Below, piece by piece: positions 53,615 to 62,755 of a DNA stretch of 64,000 bases. Every line of letters begins with the position of its first letter. Position 1 is the first letter of the stretch. The stretch spans positions 2,859,001 through 2,923,000 of the forward strand of contig NZ_PHUL01000001.1 in NCBI RefSeq assembly GCF_002813425.1, written 5' to 3'. Origin of the DNA: Cellulophaga sp. RHA19. Its GTDB lineage: Bacteria > Bacteroidota > Bacteroidia > Flavobacteriales > Flavobacteriaceae. The notes under the pieces are model-generated. The model saw only the letters and a program-made list of their open reading frames with translations, was not told the DNA's origin and did no database searches. The position numbers and the translations under genes were made by a program.

Positions 53615-53947
53615 AGTCTTATTGTAATTACATTCTTTATTCAAATCTATGTATTAAAAATTCCTCAAAAAGTAAATTTCTGTAAACACCATTCAATTTT
53701 CAGTGAAACCTCCACTCCATTAGGTTTTTGTTACTTAATCATTTCAATTATTATTACTAATACTCTACCTAAGTTATATATTCAAAAAAAATGACTATCA
53801 ACTTTTAACATATATTTAATTATTACTCTAAAGGCCATATTCTACTAGTATTTTCTTAATTTTATCGTAGTCACATTGGGCTAATTAATAGACAGTATTT
53901 CTTTTTTAATAGTATTACTATTATATTTGCATATAATAGTTTTAGTT
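53615..53947. other. Gene-free divergent promoter region
   Basis: About 330 bp between the Gly/Arg-rich protein gene (minus) and the TetR-type gene (plus). Apart from the operator and -7 box at 53908-53940 (listed separately), it is AT-rich with no open frame that I can support. Confidence 0.5.
53908..53940 (+). promoter_or_regulatory. TetR-type operator overlapping the -7 promoter box
   Basis: AATAGTA-T-TACTATT (53908-53922) is a perfect inverted repeat, and ACTATTATA (53917-53925) pairs perfectly with TATAATAGT (53932-53940). Both share the middle ACTATT. The -7 box TATATTTG (53922-53929) lies inside, so a bound repressor would block transcription of the TetR-led operon. Confidence 0.65.
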
Positions 53948-54628
53948 ATGAAAAAATTACTTTCAAACATTAAAATAGAAATACCTGAAGGAATTTATTT
54001 AAAAGATCCTGAATCATCTACATTAGGTAAAAAAATTATAGAACACAGTATTGTTCTTTTAGAAGAAATTGGTTTTGAAGATTTTACATTTAAAAAACTA
54101 GGTAAAAATATTGGCTCTAATGAGAGTTCTATTTATAGGTATTTTGAGAGTAAACATAAGCTACTTATGTACCTAACAGCTTGGTACTGGGGTTGGGTAG
54201 AATACCAACTAGTTATAGAAACTTATAGCATTACAGACACTTCAGAAAAATTAAAAAAAGCTATAGAGGTTGTTACCAAAACTACAGAACAAGATAATAA
54301 GTATGGCCACATAAACGAGGAGTTACTGTATTCTATTATTGTTAATGAAAACTCTAAGGCTTATTATACCAAAGGCGTAGATCAAGATAATAAAGAAGGT
54401 TTTTTTATGCCATATAAACGTACTGTACAGCGTATTGCAGAAATTATTACAGCTTACAGCCCTACTTATAAATACCCTTTAAGTTTTGCTAGTAATTTAG
54501 TAGAAGGTGCTTTACACCAGCACTTTTTAAAACTACATTTTAAGTCTATTACAAACTGTAATAGCAAAATTACACCAACAGATTTTTATACAGACTTAAC
54601 TTTTAAAACACTACTAAATGTCAAATAA
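53948..54628 (+). CDS. TetR/AcrR-family repressor
   Basis: Regulator of about 226 residues. The N-terminal part has the TetR helix-turn-helix (KIIEHSIVLLEEIGFEDFTFKKLGKNIGSNESSIYRYFESKHKLL; recognition part SNESSIYRYFESK, about residues 52-64 from this start), the remainder an all-helical ligand-binding domain. The longest frame starts at 53927, within the operator, so ATG 53948 was chosen. It overlaps the next ABC gene by 11 nt and most probably represses its own operon until an export substrate appears. Confidence 0.85.
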   Translation: MKKLLSNIKIEIPEGIYLKDPESSTLGKKIIEHSIVLLEEIGFEDFTFKKLGKNIGSNESSIYRYFESKHKLLMYLTAWYWGWVEYQLVIETYSITDTSEKLKKAIEVVTKTTEQDNKYGHINEELLYSIIVNENSKAYYTKGVDQDNKEGFFMPYKRTVQRIAEIITAYSPTYKYPLSFASNLVEGALHQHFLKLHFKSITNCNSKITPTDFYTDLTFKTLLNVK

Positions 54629-56285
54629 AACTTTAACACCTTGGAAACGATTTTTGGGGTTATTGCAGTTAGAGCGTAAAGATATATTACAAATTGGTTA
54701 TTATGCTGTTTTTGAAGGGATTGTAGCACTTAGCTTACCTATTGGTATACAAACTATTATAAATTTATTACAAGGTGCACAAGTATCTGCTTCTTGGATT
54801 GTTTTAATTGTTTTAGTTACTATAGGAGTTGCTTTTTCTGGTGTACTAAAACTAATGCAAATAAGAATTATAGAAACAATACAACAGCGTATTTTTACAC
54901 GCGCCTCTTTTGAGTTAAGCTATCGTTTTCCTAAAATAAAAATGGTAGAATTAAGAAATTTACACTTTCCGGAATTGGCAAATAGGTTTTTTGATACCTT
55001 AACAATACAAAAAGGGTTATCTAAAATTTTAATAGATGTACCCTCTGCCCTATTGCAAATAATTTTTGCTCTAATTTTACTTTCTTTTTACCATCCGTTT
55101 TTTATTCTATTTGGAATATTGTTGGTTCTTTTAGCATATGTTGTTTTTAAATACACTTCTCAAAAAGGATTAGACACTAGTTTAAATGAATCTAAAAATA
55201 AATATAGAGTTGCTCACTGGTTACAAGAAATTTCTAGATCTGTAATTAGTTTTAAACTGTCTGGTAAAACATCATTAGCATTAGAAAAAACAGATTATTT
55301 GGTAGATAAGTATTTAAAATCTAGAGAAAGTCACTTCTCTATTTTAAAGGTACAATTTTTACAAATGATAGGGTTTAAAGTTATAGTAACAGCGGGTTTA
55401 TTATCTATTGGTGGTTTTTTAGTACTAGACCAACGTATGAATATAGGACAGTTTGTTGCTGCTGAAATTATAATTTTATTAGTTATAAATTCTGTTGAAA
55501 AATTAATATTAGGTTTAGAATCTTTTTACGATGTTCTAACCTCTATTGAAAAACTTGGTCAAATTGTAGATAAACCTTTAGAACCACAAACAGGTGAAAT
55601 TATTAATGAAAAGGATGATTTTACTTTAGAATTAAATAACATATCATATACTGTAGGAGAAAGAAATAAAACAATTTTAAAAGATATATCTTTTACGGTT
55701 AACCCTAAAGATAGAGTTTTAGTTACTGGAGAAAGTGGATCTGGAAAGTCTACTTTGTTACAATTAATGGCAGGTGTTGTATTACCTACAAGTGGCTATT
55801 TACACGTGAACGACTTGGCTATTAGTGGTTTATTTATAAATAACTATAGAGCTAACTTAGGAATGTCTTTATTTGAAGAAACTACGTTTGAAGGTAGTAT
55901 TAGAGAAAATGTAACCTTTGGAGACGAGGAGATTAGTGATGAAGCTATATACACTACTTTTCAGCACTTAGGATTAATAGATTTTCTAAAACAACAAACT
56001 TTAGGTTTAAATACAATATTAATACCAGAAGGCAAGCAAATTGCTTACACAACAACTAAAAAATTGGTTTTAGCTAGAGCAATAGTTAAACAACCCAAGG
56101 TATTAATTTTAGAAAATCCATTAGATTTATTTGAGGAACAAGAAGCAAATCAAATTATAGATTATTTATCGCTAAAAACTCACCCTTGGAGTTTGATAAT
56201 TGTTAGTAATAATAGAAGTTGGGAAAATAAATGTAATAAGAAAATAACATTAAAAAATGGTGTTATAATCTCTTCTAAATCATAA
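54618..56285 (+). CDS. ABC exporter-type protein with degenerate nucleotide-binding domain
   Basis: Fused permease-ATPase of 555 residues (type I exporter fold), without a peptidase domain. Six helices fill about 25-310; the nucleotide-binding domain begins near 335. Walker A GESGSGKST is intact (about 371-379), but the signature LSGGQ is replaced by IAYTTTKKLVLARA (about 475), Walker B has LILENPLDLF with Asn in place of the catalytic Glu (about 496), and the switch His is missing in IIVSNNRSW (about 530). The domain may therefore bind but barely hydrolyse ATP, unless paired with another ATPase. It lies between TetR and HlyD/TolC genes, like a type I secretion or drug-export set. Confidence 0.85.
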   Translation: MSNKTLTPWKRFLGLLQLERKDILQIGYYAVFEGIVALSLPIGIQTIINLLQGAQVSASWIVLIVLVTIGVAFSGVLKLMQIRIIETIQQRIFTRASFELSYRFPKIKMVELRNLHFPELANRFFDTLTIQKGLSKILIDVPSALLQIIFALILLSFYHPFFILFGILLVLLAYVVFKYTSQKGLDTSLNESKNKYRVAHWLQEISRSVISFKLSGKTSLALEKTDYLVDKYLKSRESHFSILKVQFLQMIGFKVIVTAGLLSIGGFLVLDQRMNIGQFVAAEIIILLVINSVEKLILGLESFYDVLTSIEKLGQIVDKPLEPQTGEIINEKDDFTLELNNISYTVGERNKTILKDISFTVNPKDRVLVTGESGSGKSTLLQLMAGVVLPTSGYLHVNDLAISGLFINNYRANLGMSLFEETTFEGSIRENVTFGDEEISDEAIYTTFQHLGLIDFLKQQTLGLNTILIPEGKQIAYTTTKKLVLARAIVKQPKVLILENPLDLFEEQEANQIIDYLSLKTHPWSLIIVSNNRSWENKCNKKITLKNGVIISSKS

Positions 56286-56288
56286 GCT

Positions 56289-57644
56289 ATGCTAAATATA
56301 TCTAAAAATCAAGTAGCTAAAAATATAGACTTATCTAACTATAGGTCTGGAAAAGAAATATTTAATAAAGAGTATCACAAAGGTTTTAAAAATTTTCTAA
56401 AATTTTTTAGTGTCTTTTTACTGCTAATTCTCTTTTTGCCTTGGACACAAAACATCACAAGCCAAGGTAATGTTACCACTCTTAAGCCTAACCAAAGACC
56501 ACAAACATTACAATCTCAAATTCCAGGTCGTGTAGAGCAATGGTATGTACAAGAGGGTAATTTTGTAGAAAAAGGTGATACTATACTTAGAATATCAGAA
56601 GTAAAAAGCGATTATTTTGATGAAAATTTAGCGCAAAGAACTAATGATCAACTTACAGCTAAGTCTTCTTCTGTAGTTGCTTATAAAAACAAAACTGATG
56701 CCTTAAAAAACCAAATAGCAGCTTTGCAACAAGAGCGTGTTTTAAAATTAGAACAAGCAAAAAATAAAGTAGCACAAACTGCTTTAAAAGTTACCAGTGA
56801 TAGTATAGACCTTGAGGCTTTAAAAATTAACGCAGATATTGCAAATACACAATACCAACGTACAATTGCATTACAGACAGAAGGTATAAAAGCAGTTAAA
56901 GATGTAGAAGAAAAGCAATCTAAATTACAAGAAATAAATGCCAAGCTAACATCACAACAAAACAAATTGCTAAGCACTAGACAAGACTTAATTAACAGCA
57001 AGTTAGCCATAGGAACTTTACGTGCTACTTATGCAGATAAAATTGCAAAAGCACAAAGTAGTTTATATACTGCAGAATCTAGCGGATTAGACACAGAAGC
57101 GCAAGTTTCTAAACTAGAGACTAGTTTGGCTAATTACACCAAACGTAGTAGTTTATTATACATTACTGCCCCACAAGCTGGTTACATTAATAAAACAATA
57201 AAAGCAGGTATAGGAGAAACCTTTAAAGAAGGAGAACCATTAGTAAATATTATGCCTGCTAATTATGATTTAGCTGTAGAAATGTATGTTAGCCCAATAG
57301 ACCTACCTTTAATACATATTGGTGAAGATGTGCGCGTACAGTTTGATGGTTGGCCGGCAATTGTTTTTAGTGGTTGGCCAAATGTATCTTATGGTACCTA
57401 TGGAGCAAAAATTGTAGCCATAGAAAATTTTATTAGTGCTAACGGAAAATATAGAGTTTTACTAAAACCTAACTCTAATGAGGTTGCTTGGCCAGAAGCC
57501 ATACGCGTTGGCTCTGGTGCTAAAACAATAGCTTTATTAGAAAATGTTCCTATTTGGTTTGAGATTTGGCGACAAATAAATAGTTTTCCACCAAATTACT
57601 ATACTCCAAAAGCTCCCAAAGAAACAGCTTCACCTAAAAAATAA
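56289..57644 (+). CDS. HlyD-family periplasmic adaptor
   Basis: Membrane-fusion protein of 451 residues. One N-terminal membrane helix (about 38-56; FLKFFSVFLLLILFLPW) is followed by a first barrel-sandwich half (about 62-100; GRVEQWYVQEGNFVEKGDTI), a long coiled-coil region (about 110-280, with repeated Gln/Lys/Leu heptads) and the second half with YINKTIKAGIGETFKEGEPL. This is the HlyD/EmrA-type adaptor used by type I secretion and multidrug export. It starts 3 nt after the ABC gene and 6 nt before the TolC gene, a tight operon. Confidence 0.92.
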   Translation: MLNISKNQVAKNIDLSNYRSGKEIFNKEYHKGFKNFLKFFSVFLLLILFLPWTQNITSQGNVTTLKPNQRPQTLQSQIPGRVEQWYVQEGNFVEKGDTILRISEVKSDYFDENLAQRTNDQLTAKSSSVVAYKNKTDALKNQIAALQQERVLKLEQAKNKVAQTALKVTSDSIDLEALKINADIANTQYQRTIALQTEGIKAVKDVEEKQSKLQEINAKLTSQQNKLLSTRQDLINSKLAIGTLRATYADKIAKAQSSLYTAESSGLDTEAQVSKLETSLANYTKRSSLLYITAPQAGYINKTIKAGIGETFKEGEPLVNIMPANYDLAVEMYVSPIDLPLIHIGEDVRVQFDGWPAIVFSGWPNVSYGTYGAKIVAIENFISANGKYRVLLKPNSNEVAWPEAIRVGSGAKTIALLENVPIWFEIWRQINSFPPNYYTPKAPKETASPKK

Positions 57645-57650
57645 ATACAA

Positions 57651-59039
57651 ATGAGGAATTATATTATATTATTTTGTTCTTTATTTTGTGTTTTTACTCA
57701 CGCACAGGGTAATGATAGTATTCTTAGCTTAGAAGAGTATTTAGGTTACGTAAAAAAATATCATCCTATAGTTAAGCAAGCGCGTTTAATAACTACAGAA
57801 AGTGAGGCCAAATTAATGAAATCTAGAGGTGCTTTTGACCCTAAATTAGAAGTAGACTTTAACAATAAAGAATTTAAAGGAACTACTTATTATGATAAAC
57901 TAAACGCTGCTTTTAAAATACCTACCTGGTATGGCATAGAGCTAAAAGCAAATTATGAAAATAATGACGGTACCTATTTAAATCCAGAATACAATACTCC
58001 AGATGATGGTTTGTATAGTGCTGGTGTTTCTGTTTCTTTAGCTAAAGGCTTATTAACTAATAAAAGAATGGCCACTTTAAAACAGGCCAAATTGTATACA
58101 AAACAAGCTAGTGCTAAACAAAAACAAATAATAAACGACTTTTTGTTTGCTGCTACAGAAGCTTATTTTAACTGGTTAAAAAACTACAAAGCAAAACTTG
58201 TTTACGAAGTATATTTAAAAAATGCAGAAACAAGATTAGTAAATGTTAAAAAGAGTTTTTATGCTGGAGACAAGCCTGCAGTAGATACCTTAGAGGCTAA
58301 TATTAACTATAAAAATAGATTATTAGATATTGAAAAAGCAAAAATTGGTTATTTAAAATCTAAGTTAGAAGTCTCTAATTTTTTATGGTTGCAAAATAAT
58401 TTGCCTTTAGAAATTGAAGATGCTATTGCACCAGATATAACCACAATTAATAGTATTAATACGGTATTAAATAGTGCTATACTAAACACTACTGATGAGT
58501 TGGTTGAAAATCATCCAAAATTAAAAGAATTACAAGCTAAAAAGGAGATATTAACTATTGACAAAAGGTATAAAACCAATAATTTGTTACCTAAAGTAGA
58601 TTTACAGTATAATTTTTTAAGTTCAGATTATCAAAATTTAGATAGTTTTAATACATCAAACTATAAAACAGGATTAGTAGTTAGTTTTCCTTTGTTTTTG
58701 AGAAAAGAAAGAGCAGATTTAAAACTGGCAAAAGTAAAATTACAAGATCTAAATTTTGACATAATGGCTACTAAAGTAAGTTTAAGTAACAAAATAGAAA
58801 GCAGTTTACAGGAAATAGAATCTTATAATAATCAGTTTAAAATATTAAATAACCTAGTACTAGATTATAAAAAACTGGTACATACAGAAGAGCGTAAATT
58901 TAGTTTAGGTGAAGGTTCTTTATTTTTAGTGAATTACAGGGAGGTAAAACTCATAGAAAGCCAGCTAAAAGAGATAGATACGGAATATAAATTGTTTTTA
59001 AGTAAGTCTAAACTATTAAGCACCATTAATGCTTTATAA
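57651..59039 (+). CDS. TolC-family outer-membrane protein
   Basis: Outer-membrane channel protein of 462 residues. Signal peptide ends in THAQGN. The rest consists of long helices (KYHPIVKQARLITTESEAKL, FLFAATEAYFNWLKNYKAKLVYEV) and the C-terminal conserved OEP region (FSLGEGSLFLVNYREVKLIESQ). It completes the TetR-ABC-HlyD-TolC operon, after which a terminator follows. Differs from the other TolC of the window in length and motifs, so it is not a recent duplicate. Confidence 0.92.
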   Translation: MRNYIILFCSLFCVFTHAQGNDSILSLEEYLGYVKKYHPIVKQARLITTESEAKLMKSRGAFDPKLEVDFNNKEFKGTTYYDKLNAAFKIPTWYGIELKANYENNDGTYLNPEYNTPDDGLYSAGVSVSLAKGLLTNKRMATLKQAKLYTKQASAKQKQIINDFLFAATEAYFNWLKNYKAKLVYEVYLKNAETRLVNVKKSFYAGDKPAVDTLEANINYKNRLLDIEKAKIGYLKSKLEVSNFLWLQNNLPLEIEDAIAPDITTINSINTVLNSAILNTTDELVENHPKLKELQAKKEILTIDKRYKTNNLLPKVDLQYNFLSSDYQNLDSFNTSNYKTGLVVSFPLFLRKERADLKLAKVKLQDLNFDIMATKVSLSNKIESSLQEIESYNNQFKILNNLVLDYKKLVHTEERKFSLGEGSLFLVNYREVKLIESQLKEIDTEYKLFLSKSKLLSTINAL

Positions 59040-59075
59040 AAATAAAAACACAGATTAATGCTGTGTTTTTATTTT
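59039..59075. terminator. Bidirectional terminator with 15-bp stem
   Basis: AAAATAAAAACACAG (59039-59053) pairs perfectly with CTGTGTTTTTATTTT (59061-59075) across a 7-nt loop. It ends the export operon and the convergent Mpo1-like gene. Confidence 0.9.
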
Positions 59076-59094
59076 ACAATATTATTATTTGATT

Positions 59095-59580
59095 TTAAAA
59101 TTTAATATCCAAAGCCTCAAAAAAGTGGCTCATTGTCCAGGCCGGACCAATCATTAAAAATTGTAAATCCTTTAAAAAAGATGGTTTTTTGCCCTCGTGG
59201 TTATGCCCTATAAATTGTCCTACCCAAGCAACTATAAAAATTAGCAACATAGTTAACCACAAAGGAGTAGGAACAAACAGTGCTACAAAATTTATTGTTA
59301 AAAGTACTATTGTAGAAAAAAATACCATTCCTACAAACAAAGATTTAGATAATTTATAGTAATAAAATAAACCAAAAATTATTACAAGAGTACCTAAATG
59401 AGCATAAGGCAGTAAAAAAGTTGGTAAAATATTTTGTAATTCACTAGGCATAGGTATACTAGCCAACAAGCCAATTAGACTAAAAAAAATAAGTGGTACA
59501 CAAATATAATGTATAGTTATATTTAGCTTTGTTTGATGACTTACAGCATATTCTGCCAATAGATTATCAATTTTTCTCAT
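59095..59580 (-). CDS. Mpo1-like (DUF962/YGL010w) membrane protein
   Basis: Small membrane protein of 161 residues with four helices. The first part MRKIDNLLAEYAVSHQTKLNITIHYICVPL contains the SHQTKLNITIHYI segment with conserved His residues (about 15 and 24), and the end has FIGHNHEGKKPSFLKDLQFLMIGPAWTM with another His pair. In yeast, Mpo1 uses Fe(II) and O2 for alpha-oxidation of 2-hydroxy fatty acids; bacterial relatives are assumed to do similar lipid chemistry. It lies 10 nt downstream of a TetR gene (same strand), likely its operon mate. Confidence 0.8.
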   Translation of the reverse strand: MRKIDNLLAEYAVSHQTKLNITIHYICVPLIFFSLIGLLASIPMPSELQNILPTFLLPYAHLGTLVIIFGLFYYYKLSKSLFVGMVFFSTIVLLTINFVALFVPTPLWLTMLLIFIVAWVGQFIGHNHEGKKPSFLKDLQFLMIGPAWTMSHFFEALDIKF

Positions 59581-59590
59581 AGTTGTATAT

Positions 59591-60217
59591 TTAGTTGGCA
59601 GGTAATTTTACAAATTTTCTAAGCTGTTTGTATTCCTCTAGGCCTTTTGTTGTTAAATAAGGCAATAAAATACTCCAAAGCATTTCTATAGATCTACATT
59701 TATTAACAGTATAACTGGCTGTATTTATAGCTAGTTTTTGAGATTGCCAAAATGTACTTGTCATCCAAATATTATAAATAGTCTTATTGTAGTTTATAAA
59801 ATCATTTTCAGGTACAATTCGTTCAGTTTCTATATAATAATCTATTAGTTTTCTGGCATCTTTAAATCTCACAATGTTAGATTTCTCATACTGTTTTGCT
59901 ATCTCTGGGTAAGTTTTAATTATATGAACTATATCATTAAAAAAGAAGCAATAACGTTGCTGCAGATCATCAAACTTTAGCATCATTTCTTCAAAATGAA
60001 AAAGAGTTATATATGTATTTTCAGGAAGAATATAATCTAAAGTTTCCGCATACATATCACTATATATAACAGCCAAAAGTGTTTCTTTAGTTTTATAATG
60101 ATATCTTAAATTGCCAGCACTAATTTTTAGTATATCGGCAACTTGTTTCATAGAAACATTGGCTATTCCGTTTGTGTTAAATATTGATATTGCTGTTTTT
60201 TTTATTTTCTCTTTCAA
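59591..60217 (-). CDS. TetR/AcrR-family repressor
   Basis: Regulator of 208 residues. The TetR helix-turn-helix is clear: IKKTAISIFNTNGIANVSMKQVADILKISAGNLRYHYKTKETLL (helix ISAGNLRYHYKTKETL, about 31-46). The C-terminal ligand domain (about 75-200) is helical and poorly conserved. It is followed after 10 nt by the Mpo1-like gene and preceded by a nearly perfect palindromic operator, so it controls itself and the lipid gene. The ligand could be an acyl compound by analogy with other TetR repressors next to lipid genes, but this is inference. Confidence 0.88.
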   Translation of the reverse strand: MKEKIKKTAISIFNTNGIANVSMKQVADILKISAGNLRYHYKTKETLLAVIYSDMYAETLDYILPENTYITLFHFEEMMLKFDDLQQRYCFFFNDIVHIIKTYPEIAKQYEKSNIVRFKDARKLIDYYIETERIVPENDFINYNKTIYNIWMTSTFWQSQKLAINTASYTVNKCRSIEMLWSILLPYLTTKGLEEYKQLRKFVKLPAN

Positions 60218-60238
60218 AATGAAAATATTTAAAAATAC

Positions 60239-60264
60239 TAAATTAGTAAGCGTTTACTAATTTA
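60239..60264. promoter_or_regulatory. TetR operator upstream of TetR-Mpo1 operon
   Basis: TAAATTAGTAA (60239-60249) pairs perfectly with TTACTAATTTA (60254-60264) across GCGT. It lies 22 nt upstream of the TetR start, in the expected place for autorepression. The core TTAGTAA-N4-TTACTAA is of the general form bound by TetR regulators. Confidence 0.75.
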
Positions 60265-60309
60265 ATTAAAATATTAGACATTCTTTACTTATTATAGTCA
60301 AAAAGCAAA

Positions 60310-60338
60310 AAAGACACTAAATGTGTTAGTGTCTTTTA
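60310..60338. terminator. Terminator between polyol operon end and TetR region
   Basis: AAAAGACACTAA (60310-60321) pairs perfectly with TTAGTGTCTTTT (60327-60338). A and T tails on the two flanks; it ends the fructokinase gene on the minus strand. Confidence 0.8.
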
Positions 60339-60360
60339 TAGTATTTAATAATCTTATAAA

Positions 60361-61245
60361 TTATTTTTGCAACATAAATTCATCAATTTCTTTATTAGTA
60401 ATTTTAGGGTTAGCACCTTTACTACCAGCAACCAAAGCCCCAACAGCACAAGCATAATCAATGGCTTTTTGTGGATTGTTTTTTGCTAGTAATTTATTAA
60501 TTAAAGTTCCTAAAAAAGAATCTCCTGCACCAACAGTATCTACAACATCTATTTGGTAACCACTATTGTAGTAAAAAATATTATTATAATATAAAATAGC
60601 TCCATTACTACCTTTTGTTACACATATGGACTTTGTATTTGTTGTTAATGCTATAAATTTTATAGATTCTTCTAAGGATTGAGTTTTTAAGTTTAGACTA
60701 GCTGTAATTTCAAAAATTTCATCGTCATTAAATTTAATAAAACTAGCCTCATTCATTAAATAATTTAAAACTTCAGTTGTGTAATAAGGACTTCTTAAGT
60801 TCACATCAAAAATTTTAAACTTAGCTAGCCTTAATAAGCTATACAGTGTATCTCTAGATGTTGTGTCTCTAGCAACTAAACTACCATATATAAAAGCATC
60901 AGAACTTTTTACAATTTCCTCTGTGCTGTTTGTGAGTACTATATTATCCCAAGCTCTAGGAAACTGAATGTCATAAGTAGCAGAACCTTTAGCGTTAAGT
61001 AGAACCTTTACTTCTCCGGTATGCAAAGTATCATCTACCTGAAGGTTATTGATATTTACACCTTGTTTTTGAATATATTTTTTAATTAATTCACCGTTTT
61101 CATCATCACCAATTTTACTGATAATTGACACATTATTATGTAAAGAATTTAATCTTAATGCAACATTTAAAGGTGCGCCTCCAATTTTTTTATGAGTAGG
61201 AAAAATATCCCAAAGGACTTCTCCAAAACATACAATTTTTTTCAT
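60361..61245 (-). CDS. PfkB-family fructokinase
   Basis: Cytoplasmic sugar kinase of 294 residues. It opens with CFGEVLWDIFPTHKKIGGAPLNVALRL (substrate-binding GGAPLN, about residue 22) and has the catalytic DTVGAGDSFLGTL near residue 240 (anion hole and Asp base). Of the PfkB group it is nearest to fructokinases, GEVLWD being typical. It would phosphorylate the fructose produced by the mannitol dehydrogenase encoded immediately upstream in transcription (the two genes abut without gap). Confidence 0.85.
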   Translation of the reverse strand: MKKIVCFGEVLWDIFPTHKKIGGAPLNVALRLNSLHNNVSIISKIGDDENGELIKKYIQKQGVNINNLQVDDTLHTGEVKVLLNAKGSATYDIQFPRAWDNIVLTNSTEEIVKSSDAFIYGSLVARDTTSRDTLYSLLRLAKFKIFDVNLRSPYYTTEVLNYLMNEASFIKFNDDEIFEITASLNLKTQSLEESIKFIALTTNTKSICVTKGSNGAILYYNNIFYYNSGYQIDVVDTVGAGDSFLGTLINKLLAKNNPQKAIDYACAVGALVAGSKGANPKITNKEIDEFMLQK

Positions 61246-62742
61246 TTAAATTTGACTTAAACTATTACTATTTATCTCTTTTAAACATTGCTCTACTCCA
61301 TTATTAGTAATGTTGTTGTATGCTTTAATGTATGCTTCTTTAAACTTTTTAGCATTTTTTAGTTCTCCAAAAATAGTATCTAATTCTAAAAATGCTTCTG
61401 GCTTAGTAATAGCAGCTGTTGCTTTTACATCTAACAATAATTTATTAGCATCTTTTATAACTAATGGCACTCCTTTTTCACTTTTACCAAGGCTATATAT
61501 TGCCCAAGCTGCCACTACAAAAGCAGCTAAGTCTACAGAACCATTATTTTTTAATTGAGCATTAACCGTAGGCAAAATAAATATTGGAAATTTAGCAGAA
61601 CTCTCAGAACAAATTCTTTCTATCTGATCCTTTATGTTTTTATTTCCAAACCTCTCTAATAGCGTTTTTTTATATAAATCTAAATCTAAGCCTTCTAAAT
61701 TACCCAATACTGGTGTAACTTCTACATTCATATACAAATGTAAAAATGTGCTAATATTTTTGTTATGTACAGCTTGGTCTATGGTTTGGTAACCTAATAA
61801 AGCTCCTAAAATACCAATTACAGAATGACCTGCATTTAACAAACTTAATTTCATTTTTTCATAAGGCACAACATCAGTAACAAACTGTGCTCCTACATTT
61901 TCCCAATCTGGTCTGCCTTGCACAAAATCATCTTCAATTACCCATTGTTTAAATGGCTCACAAACTACTGGCCAAGCATCTAAAATACCTGATGTGTTTT
62001 TTAGATTAGCAATATCTTCTAAGGATGTAGCTGGTGTTATACGGTCTACCATTGCATTGGGAAAAGATACGTTTTCTTTAATCCAGTCACCTAAGCTTGG
62101 TTGCGCCTTTTTTACATAACTAAGTAACATATTTTTAATCATATGTCCGTTTTCTTGTATATTATCACAAGACTGTATGGTACAACCTTTTAAACCTCTT
62201 TCTTTTCTTAATTTAAAAGCTTGTGTTAAGTAACCGTATATGGTCTTAGGGTTATTAGGAAATTCTAAATCGTGCTTAATTAATGCATTATCAAAGTCAA
62301 AATCTTTAGTAGCTTCGTTATAGTTGTAGCCACCTTCTGTAATGGTAAGTGTAATAATTTTCACATCAGAATTAGCCATTTTTTCAATCACCTTTGCAGG
62401 GTTTTCTGGAGCAAATAAATACTCTACTATAGACCCTATAACTTGTTTGGTATGTGTACCATCTAACTCTTTAACTATTAGTGTATACAATCCATCTTGT
62501 TCCTTTAAAGTGTTGTAAATTTTAGTATCAAAATCTAATAGAGCAACACCACAAATTCCCCAATCTTTATTTTTATTGTTTTGCAAAAGCAAATCTGTAT
62601 AATAAGCTTGGTGAGCTCTGTGAAAACCACCAATACCAACGTGTACAATACCTGTTTTAATGTCTGACCTATTGTAATTAGGAACCAAAACTCTTTCTGA
62701 TATTTTAGAAAGATTACTGTTATTTAATTTTAAATTTTCCAT
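61246..62742 (-). CDS. Mannitol 2-dehydrogenase-family polyol dehydrogenase
   Basis: NAD-dependent long-chain polyol dehydrogenase of about 498 residues. The Rossmann part shows IVHVGIGGFHRAHQAYYTD (about residues 30-48) and the catalytic motif KLSLLNAGH (about 297-305; Lys, Asn and His of the K-x4-N-x2-H pattern) is present. Mannitol to fructose is the main activity of the subfamily; other polyols such as arabitol or sorbitol are possible. The frame is open to 62805 within the permease gene, but ATG 62742, 13 nt after the permease stop, gives the standard N-terminus. It precedes fructokinase, forming mannitol to fructose to fructose 6-phosphate. Confidence 0.9.
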   Translation of the reverse strand: MENLKLNNSNLSKISERVLVPNYNRSDIKTGIVHVGIGGFHRAHQAYYTDLLLQNNKNKDWGICGVALLDFDTKIYNTLKEQDGLYTLIVKELDGTHTKQVIGSIVEYLFAPENPAKVIEKMANSDVKIITLTITEGGYNYNEATKDFDFDNALIKHDLEFPNNPKTIYGYLTQAFKLRKERGLKGCTIQSCDNIQENGHMIKNMLLSYVKKAQPSLGDWIKENVSFPNAMVDRITPATSLEDIANLKNTSGILDAWPVVCEPFKQWVIEDDFVQGRPDWENVGAQFVTDVVPYEKMKLSLLNAGHSVIGILGALLGYQTIDQAVHNKNISTFLHLYMNVEVTPVLGNLEGLDLDLYKKTLLERFGNKNIKDQIERICSESSAKFPIFILPTVNAQLKNNGSVDLAAFVVAAWAIYSLGKSEKGVPLVIKDANKLLLDVKATAAITKPEAFLELDTIFGELKNAKKFKEAYIKAYNNITNNGVEQCLKEINSNSLSQI

Positions 62743-62755
62743 TGATGAATCTTTT

